Of a stretch of DNA of 64,000 nucleotides, positions 56,548-64,000 are shown one piece after another. Under the pieces are notes generated by a model. It did not search any database. It had not been told where the DNA came from and was given only the letters and a program-made list of their open reading frames with translations. Source of the stretch: Boothiomyces macroporosus (Eukaryota > Chytridiomycota > Chytridiomycetes > Rhizophydiales > Terramycetaceae); assembly GCA_027604185.1 (NCBI GenBank), contig JADGKB010000075.1, positions 1 to 64,000 on the forward strand, in the 5' to 3' direction. Numbering within the stretch: position 1 is the stretch's first letter; each line of letters begins with the position of its first letter. A program made the position numbers and the translations under genes.

Positions 56548-58948
56548 TTATTTTGCTAGTGAGGCCAAATATTCTTCGTGAAGCTTAACTTGCCTGTCAA
56601 ACTCTTTTTTCAATCCCTTTTTCTTTGACTTTGAAACTTCAACTCCATCTTTATCCTTGGTTGGAAGTCCTTGTTCGTCCCACTCAGAGTATTCCGCAGT
56701 TTTGAATAGTTCTGAAGGAGGTGTTTTCCCTTTCTCCAATCTTTCTGCCAGACGGGCAGCTTCGGCAGCAATTCTTTCTTGCTTTTCACGCAGCTTTTGA
56801 GCTTCTTTTTCAAGCTTTTCGTTCCTTTGCTGTTGAAGAATGTTCCTATCCACCAATTTGATCAAGGCTTTACCATCTATATTTAAAAAGTAGTTACCTT
56901 CACGATCTTCCAAAGAAATACCGTGCTCTATCAAATCTTCATCACGCAATTTATCACAGAGAGCCAAGATATTCTTTGGGTCTGCTTTTTCTTGAGCAAG
57001 CTTACGCACACTATCTCTGAAAGTAGACATTGTTTGCAAAACTGGCAACAGAATTTCATCTCGCTAATTATTAGTAATAAATTACGTTAGATGAGGATTT
57101 AGTGGAGCCGAATGAGCCAATAACAGGATTATTATCTTCAAACACACCAAAGGTGGTTAAAATCTTGGTGATATAAGTAGCAACTTTGTTCAAGACCATT
57201 GCATTTGGTTTGAGTTTGCTCTTTTGCTTTTCGTTGTAGTATGTGTTGCCTTGTGTTATAAGCGCTCTAATTTCTGCCATTGCTCCAGGGGTGTTGAAAG
57301 AATCAGCCAAAGCTGCTCGAACTCCGTGTTGTTTTTCAGCCAAGGCTTTCAACAACGCGGCTTCTGCAGGACCATAGTTATGTTTACCGGTTGATTCTCT
57401 AGATTCAAACTTTTGCTCTTGCACCACAGCTTTTACCGTTGCCAAAAAGTTTTGAATTGCATTTTCTACGGTTTTGGCTTCATTCAAAGAGCCACTGCTG
57501 TAGTCTAATACAGCATTCCATTGATGCAACAAAAACATGATACGAATTTGAGCTGCCGAATTTGATTTCAAAGCTTCTTTGATAGTAATGAAATTTTTCA
57601 AACTTTTGGACATCTTCAAGTTTTCAATGTGCAAATGCCCAGCGTGTAAAAAGTAATTCACCCATTGCTTGCAATTATAGTGAGCCTGAGAATCAATTCA
57701 TAATTACTTCAGCTTGCGCAAGTTCATTGTCATGGTGAGGGAAGGCCAAATCAATGCCTCCAGTATGGATATCCATCTTATCACCCAATATTTCACTTGC
57801 CATGACGGAACATTCAATATGCCACCCTGGGCGGCCCTGAAATTAGAAAAGAGTACTTTTCCCCAAGGTGAATCCCAAGCAGGCTCTCCAGGTTTGGAGT
57901 TTTTCCATAATGCAAAGTCGAATGGAGTGCGTTTTCCTGTACTATCGGCCAGCTCACCCTCTTCATCTTCGATAAGTTTTGCATTTCCAGCAGACCAAGG
58001 CTGTAGTTTTGCATAGGCGTGACCTTCTGCTTTGCTGAACTTTGAAGTGTCAAAGTATACTGACCCTTTTGCCTCGTAGGCATATCCATTAGCAATAATT
58101 TTTTCAACATAAGTTACAATTTCGGGAACATATTCACTTACTCTGACCAGCACGTCAGGTCTTTTGACATTCAATGTATCCATGTCATTGAAATAGTCTT
58201 CTTCCCAATATGCAGCAAAATCTCTGAAAATTTGAGGATCGGTAACTGTGTTTGAAAACTTGTCAGCAAGAATTTACCTGAGAATCCAACCACAACGATA
58301 AAACATCCTGAGTTCCGTTGTAAAACTTTTCAAGATCAATCTTTCCTTCCTTTCCACTAGTAATTGATTCCAACGCAGATTGCTTTGTTAATGAAAATGT
58401 ACTGCAGTCTTCAAATACAATCCAAACTTTGGATTTTCCGTTGCTTCCTTGGACCTCGGGGCTTCTGCAACAAACAAATCCCAGTTAGCCAATGGGTTTT
58501 GCCCGTCCTTTCCAAATCGCTTGTTGACGTAAAACTCAAATGCCTCATTGACTTTGCTCACTAGCTGTTCATTGAGAACTGGATTTTCCTTCTTGAATTT
58601 GTTGAACAAGTAGTGCTGGCGGGCGTTGACGATAATCTGGTTAATCACTGCCTTACTTTATCATCGATATCCGTAATGTTTAGGACATACAACACATCAA
58701 ATTTGAAGAAATCTTCCATAATCCTACGAATGATATCAAAAGTAATGTAATTTCTAGTTAGCGAAAGCGCACCTGGCATGCCCCAAATGGGAGTTGTTGT
58801 AAACTGTTGGCCCACAGCTGTACCATCCAACTTGGTTCCCTGTTTCCGGAATAAACTCTTCCTTCTTTCTGGTCATTGAATTGAAGACATGTAACTTTGG
58901 AACTGGAGTTCCTTGTGGTTTGAACCAGTGGGGTTGTTTGTTTGACAT
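56548..58948 (-). CDS. cysteinyl-tRNA synthetase
   Basis: Predicted 752 aa in eight exons. HIGH-type motif in [21 protein letters not shown], zinc ligands in [10 protein letters not shown] and [12 protein letters not shown], and KMSKSLKNF; the long insertion and the Lys/Glu-rich C-terminal extension are typical of eukaryotic cytosolic CysRS. Introns: 58754-58772 (19), 58637-58656 (20), 58383-58402 (20), 58259-58277 (19), 57837-57856 (20), 57686-57707 (22) and 57064-57085 (22). All junctions fall in conserved sequence, for example GHAR|NYITF and [14 protein letters not shown]. An upstream open frame lacks an ATG, so no mitochondrial form is predicted. Confidence 0.95.
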
Positions 58949-59265
58949 TAGTCTTTGGAATTGCTTTCGAATCAGGTTGATTTTTTTATACAGACTTTCA
59001 CAAGCCACATTGTGAAATGATTCACAAGAATGGTAAATTGTAACAAGAGAATTGCGGTTTTGAATGCAGCAGAAAGGGACGCATCCTTTCGTGGATATCA
59101 ATCACGAATTGCTATAGTTTTTGTCTATGCAAGTGTGTAGATTTACCCAGCTCAAAGTGACTTGAGGTTCCTCGCCATATTTGATTGGTATTCTAATGTT
59201 GGCAGATAAACCAGCTAATCAAATTCTCAAGATTGGTCTGGTTTGAAAGACCACCGTTATGCACT
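58949..59265. other. intergenic, CysRS upstream region
   Basis: About 315 bp between the CysRS start and the stop of LRR family member 2. No coding or RNA feature recognised. Confidence 0.45.
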
Positions 59266-60685
59266 TTAAGAAATGTTAGTCTTTATTTTCTTCAAACGCT
59301 CAACTGTTGCCAGAATGGTAAACTCTTTAATGGTAGTCATGTGCCCAATCGTCTGCTCATCAAGTATTTTCATCAAAGGGAATATAAACCTAGCAGGAAT
59401 CAGTAAATCTATGCAAAGCTGGTAGAATACCATTCGCTTTAGTTCCAATGGCATGTCTAGCAGATTAATATTTCTTGTGGTGTTGAATAACTGGGCCAAG
59501 TCTTTCTTTTGTTTCTGCAAATTTCTACGAACCAATTGCTCAATGTTTTTACCTGGTTGGAATACTCCAAGATTGGTGATTCGATAATTGTGCAATAGTG
59601 CTTGGTATATTTTGTTCATTTCCGAACTTTCTGAAGAAAATGAGCAGGAGGATAGCGAATGGTTGTTTGTAATCAAGTCGCTCATCAAGTCATAGAAGCC
59701 TTCGGTACTAGTGTGGTATATTTCTAGTTCTTGCAGATAGCAATTTAATTTCAGCGACTTGACAATGTGTTGTATTCCTTCAAGGCTGAACTGGCAATAC
59801 GAAACAGACAAGAACATTAGACTTTGATTTTTCTTTAGTCCAATCGCAAACTGAGTCAAACCTTCAATGTCAAGTGTCATGTAGTCCATGACTAATCTTT
59901 CTATTGACTTTGATGATTTGAGAAATATTCCCATCAACTCTAGACCTTTATCGCCAATCTGGTTTTTTGAAATATCTAGATTCTTGATATTTTGATTGGC
60001 TTTTATGCCATTCAAAATTAGCTCCAATGTCTTTGAATTTAACCGCGTTTTTATCAATGATAAGTCATATATTCGCAGATTACTTGCGAGGGTATTTGAT
60101 AGGTATTTAGCGCACTCTTGATCAATAATCAGGTTTTGTAGTTTGATTGTTGTGACAGACTGACTGTTTGCCAATGCATCACATAAATTTGCAAATGCAG
60201 AGTTTCCAAACAGACAGTTGGTAATAGAAAGGGTTCTAACGTGACAAGTAGGCTTGAGCAACCTGGTAAAGAAACTATAGTCTTCAATGATAATATCTCG
60301 TAAAAAATGAAATACCTGTCAAGTTTACTGATTCAATTAGTGTGTTTTCAATTAATGCTTCGGCAAATATTTCGATATTCGACTGGCGGATGCAATCGTT
60401 GTTTAAGGTCACGCTTTTGACTGAAGTCGCTTTCTTCAAGATCAAAGCGACAAATCCAAACGCATTTCCTTCGTTCCCATCATGCTCAATCGCATTTTCT
60501 TTTGTGATTAGCTTCTTTAATTCTTGCATATGCTTGTAAAATTCATTCAGATTTGGAATCCCAACATTTCGCTTGTGTGATTGTTCGGCAATGAATTGTT
60601 CCAGATCCTGGTAAAAATCAATCAGTTCAGTTTCTTTTTGGGAATACAAGGCAGCCATTTTTTCGCAGTGATCATAGTAGAGCAT
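59266..60685 (-). CDS. leucine-rich-repeat protein, LRR family member 2
   Basis: Predicted 466 aa in two exons (19-nt intron 60297-60315). It has an N-terminal helical region (ELIDFYQDLEQFIAEQSHK), then about ten LRRs of the RNI type (for example NIKNLDISKNQIGDKGLELM), and a C-terminal INLLDMPLELKRMVFYQLCI resembling the same F-box-like end as family member 1 at 28134-29480. The LRRs are more regular here. Function unknown. Two paralogs in 64 kb suggest a larger family. Confidence 0.72.
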
Positions 60686-60786
60686 TTTAAATATGGAAAG
60701 AATTTCTCACCTTGAATCATATCCACCCCAGCGAAATCAGTGTGTGAATTGGCGAAAATAATTTTATTGAGTTACAAGTAGTGATT

Positions 60787-63700
60787 TCATTCTTTGTTCT
60801 CTGAAGTAGGATCTTGCGCTTTGTTGGCTTCTGGCTTTATGTTTTCATTGATCGGTTCTTCAGGAAGTAGTTCGATTTGACTAAATCCAGGTGAAGGAAG
60901 ATGCAAGCTCAATTGTGGCACATTAGACAGGTGTGGCCGCAGATTTGCTTCCGCATTCGCTGCAATGCTTGGGTTTGAAACTGACTGTGATTGCATGCCA
61001 CTCTCTGCCTCCAACGATTGTGCACCAGATGATTGATCGTTACTTTGAACTTTTGTTTCTTCATTTATGTCTGGGACAGAGGTTACTTTAATCACAATTT
61101 CTGTATTTTCAGGTGATTCCGCTTCCTTCTTGCCCTTTTTGTGAATTGAAGTGTTGGAACCATGATGTTTCTTTACCCCAAGCCCATGGTGGGCATGCAG
61201 CCCCTTGGTTTCCAAGTTTCCATGCAGGTCACCGTGGCCCCTACTTGGTATTCTAAATACCTGCTTAAACCCAGATAAAAAGTTATCCGATCTTGAGTTA
61301 GGTATTGCCAAGGTCGAGTTTTCTTCAGGTGCTGAATCCGCTGGTATCTGATCATTGGAAGGTGGTACAGAGGATAGCTTTCGAGCCCCACCATCTAGAG
61401 CTTGCTCAACACTTTCCGGGTTTCCTAAAGCTGAATTCGCTGAATTGTTTGGTGTGCTGGTTGGTTTTACATTCGGTTGGATACCAAATACAGTCTGGAA
61501 TGATCTGGACAAGTTTCGAAGTTTTGGAACCAAAGAAGGCTGTCTCTTTTTCATTTTTGGAACAGCATTCTCTTCAATCACATCCAATATCGCCCTTCTT
61601 GGTGTAATAATATCTTGCATACCTTCATCTTGAGAGAAGGCGAATCCATTATTTGTCACTTCTTTGCAGTTGGCGCCCATATACACCAAACTACCAGCTC
61701 TATGTGGTTTATGTTTGGATTCTAAATGTGGCAAGTGCTTGTTGAAATATTGACTCGCCCTTTGGACCCTGTGTTTGAAGTCAGACGACTTGTGTATCGA
61801 TTTCTTTCGGCCAGCTGATAGAGTTTTATGCCGTGGGACTACATCACCTTTAGGAGAAACAAAGCCGTCCAGAGGATGGTCTTCCTTTTCAACTACGATG
61901 GCAGGCAAATTTTCATGCGATCTAGTGACATGCTCTCTATCCACACTATCTTGTACTGGAAGTTTCACTGCTTGCGGACTAAGTGCTTCGATTTCTTGTA
62001 TGGTTGACTTGATATACTGTGTTTCTTGAAGTAAATCTGTATCAGATGGATAAAGAAGTTGTTGAACGTACTTGATTACAGCTCTTGGGATCAAACTGGT
62101 GATAACCACCAGTAACATTGATGCCCAAAATCCCACTGTTGATATAAATATTTGAAAAATTCCATAAATTGGAGAGTCTACTGACAGCGAATACAAACCA
62201 AGATATAGCGTCCATGCCGCAATTGAAAAGTACAGCGAAAAGTGGGTCAGCCAAGACCAACTATACCAGTTCGCAGACCCGTATACATTGATAATAATAA
62301 TTGCTGAAAACGCCATCAATGTTCCAACGTTTGCAGCACCTTCCTCTAATCCTTGTGGTATTAGTGAGGTTTCGCTAACAATGTAAATTACTCCAAAATA
62401 ACATATGATGGACTGAAATATTGCATGAAAGCAATAAATCCAAAACCTTTCTGCAGTGTAAAGTTCCTGGCGAATTCCTTTGAGGTAAATTTCAGGTATT
62501 AACATAGATATCGTCGCGTTGATATCCTGGTCAAACATTCCTATGAAAATTGTTGGCAGAAAAGTGAATATCGTATTAAAGTACATTGAGTAAGTGACAT
62601 CCATAGCCAATCCAGAGGAAAACCTTCAATTAACGCGACTTACCCACAATAGAATTGGTCCCAGAACAGTATAAACAACCAAATGATGTTTTTGTAAAAG
62701 TAATTGAGAGCTAGCTCAGCACAGCGCATATAAGCCCACCTTCCATGCACCAATAACAGCTTTGTCAAAAATCGAAACTGAGATATAGCATAATCGCTCG
62801 CCATTACTGCTTGAAGACCTTCCTTCCCACTTATCCCAATCCCAATATTTGCTTCTTGAATCATAGACACATCATTTGCGCCATCGCCAATAGCTAAACA
62901 CATTGCTCCCTAAATAAATCGCAAAATACCAATCCCTCTCTTACTAATTTTACTACCATCGCTTTTTGAAGGGGGCTAACCCTACAGCACAACACAGCTT
63001 TGCATCGACAGCCCAACTCTAGAAATAAATCTTTGCATGGCGATGCAAGAGCGAATTTTAAGGAATTGCCATCAATCACAGTTGCCATCCCTGTTGAATT
63101 TTTATATTCACCAGTAAGCTTCGGATGTCCCTTTTCGTCCCAAAAGCGCATTAAGGCTTCTTTCAGTTGATCAAATGTATCTTGAGGGCTCGAAGATTGA
63201 ATGACAATCAACACCATTGATTTTTGCAATAAATTACAAGAAAATCCAATATTAATAGCAGTTTCGACCTTGTCTCCCTAATATTTAAAGAAAACTACTG
63301 TCAAGACCCATAGTTTAATTCCTGCCTTTGCCAGAGTTGCGATCGCGTCTGGAACTCCATCTTGAAGCTTATCTTCAATTGCAGTCGCTCCAATCAAAAT
63401 CAAATTCTGCTCCATTCGGTTTGCAATCAAGTCACATTCTATTTCTCTATTTTCAATCAAAGCTTGAGCAGTCCTATATTTTTCATTCCACTCTTGGTAG
63501 TCATCTTCCGAGATTACCCTATATGCAAGACACAATGTACGTAAGCCTTGTGTTAATAATACACTACCATTGTTTGCAAAGGCTGCCAAATGCTGACTGG
63601 TGGTGTCAATCAGTTCTTGAGAGTTGCTTTTGTCAAGTCTCTCGTATATCACACTGTCTGCACCCTTGCAAAACAGCAATATTTCTCCTTCTGGTCTTCT

Positions 63701-64000
63701 TATAATTACACTCATTCTCTTTCTGTCTGAATTAAACTCCATAATATTTAGTACTGTATATGTTCTTGAAGCTCCCAGCATATCCACTTCAATTTTGTTG
63801 TCTGTCCGGTTCAAACATGCAAATCCTGCATTTTTGGCTGCAGAAACAAGAGCCGCTTCATCAGGAGATTGGGCTCGATATAGAATTTTGTTAGAGTCGC
63901 TTTCGGGCTTTTCTACCAGCACTGTGTGGCAAACTGCCAAGCAAGTGAAGAATTCTCTTATTTTCCTCCCTTGCTCTTGCTTTTCGTCAAGGTGAAGTGG
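60787..64000 (-). CDS. P4-type phospholipid flippase ATPase (5' part missing)
   Basis: Partial at the window end: about 930 codons (234 + 116 + 701 - reading downstream from 64000). Motifs: [52 protein letters not shown] and the C-terminal multi-TM part. The DKTGT phosphorylation site and first TM helices lie beyond the window. Introns: 63278-63298 (21), 62910-62929 (20) and 62624-62643 (20), which restore [19 protein letters not shown]. The long charged C-terminal tail (about 380 residues) after the last TM helix is unusual in length. P4-ATPases move aminophospholipids to the cytosolic leaflet at the Golgi or plasma membrane. Confidence 0.9.

Noticed and set aside
58949..59101. N-terminal mitochondrial extension of CysRS
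   Set aside because: The upstream frame is open but starts at TTG without any ATG, so it is probably 5' leader.

Overview
The window is nuclear DNA of a compact, AT-rich fungal genome. The content is fungal: ERG10-type thiolase, MBF1, Rvs167-like BAR-SH3, Afi1/MesA-type DENN protein, Ugo1-like carrier, CFEM-like GPI proteins, a secreted fasciclin and a tyrosinase. A TTC12-like dynein-assembly co-chaperone and a CNBD2-like protein suggest a flagellated (zoosporic), early-diverging fungus. An Ind1-like gene implies mitochondrial complex I. The species cannot be named from sequence alone.

The dominant feature is intron structure. Most genes look broken into overlapping frames, but the reading frame and the conserved protein motifs are restored by removing introns of 19-24 nt. 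I placed about 99 introns. About half are exactly 20 nt and only three are clearly longer (35, 44 and 111 nt). Most have the form GTAnnn...YTRAY..AG. UBC9, TCP1/CCT-alpha, ATG7, cysteinyl-tRNA synthetase, RPB4, HDAC3/Hos2, the Afi1-like DENN protein and FHIT validate the model, because every splice joins conserved residues in the right phase.

Layout. 0.2-8.8 kb: TTC12-like protein, sulfotransferase, PET191/COA5, an SDR, a secreted M13 protease and an ankyrin protein. 9.3-11.2 kb: four tandem small proteins with ubiquitin-interacting-motif-like helices. 11.2-19.5 kb: UBC9, enoyl-CoA hydratase, FHIT, CNBD2-like, TBC1D5-like, SPT4 and a bZIP with a possible membrane anchor. 19.5-22.6 kb: a gene-free AT-rich island. 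22.6-33.4 kb: AAA ATPase, Tra2-like SR protein, BAR-SH3, SGNH hydrolase, MBF1, LRR protein, four-TM protein, Ind1, GNAT and tyrosinase. 33.4-36.3 kb: a kinase flanked by a CFEM-like gene and a broken copy of it. 36.5-50.5 kb: thiolase, Net1/Dnt1-like nucleolar candidate, Ugo1-like carrier, TCP1, HDAC, a tiny TM protein, RPB4, Utp16/Bud21-like, Afi1-like and ATG7. 50.6-64 kb: second CFEM-like gene, a Nup358/RANBP2 N-terminal-like protein, eL32, a 24-bp minisatellite, fasciclin, CysRS, a second LRR paralog and a P4-ATPase cut by the window end.

Genes are packed tightly. Divergent starts lie 18-32 bp apart and convergent stops as little as 13 bp apart. Many starts have a nearby AT-rich element resembling TGAAAAAGTTT, and many stops are followed within about 30 nt by AATAAA. 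The genes are mostly unrelated housekeeping functions (ubiquitin/SUMO, transcription, translation, autophagy, mitochondria) rather than one pathway.
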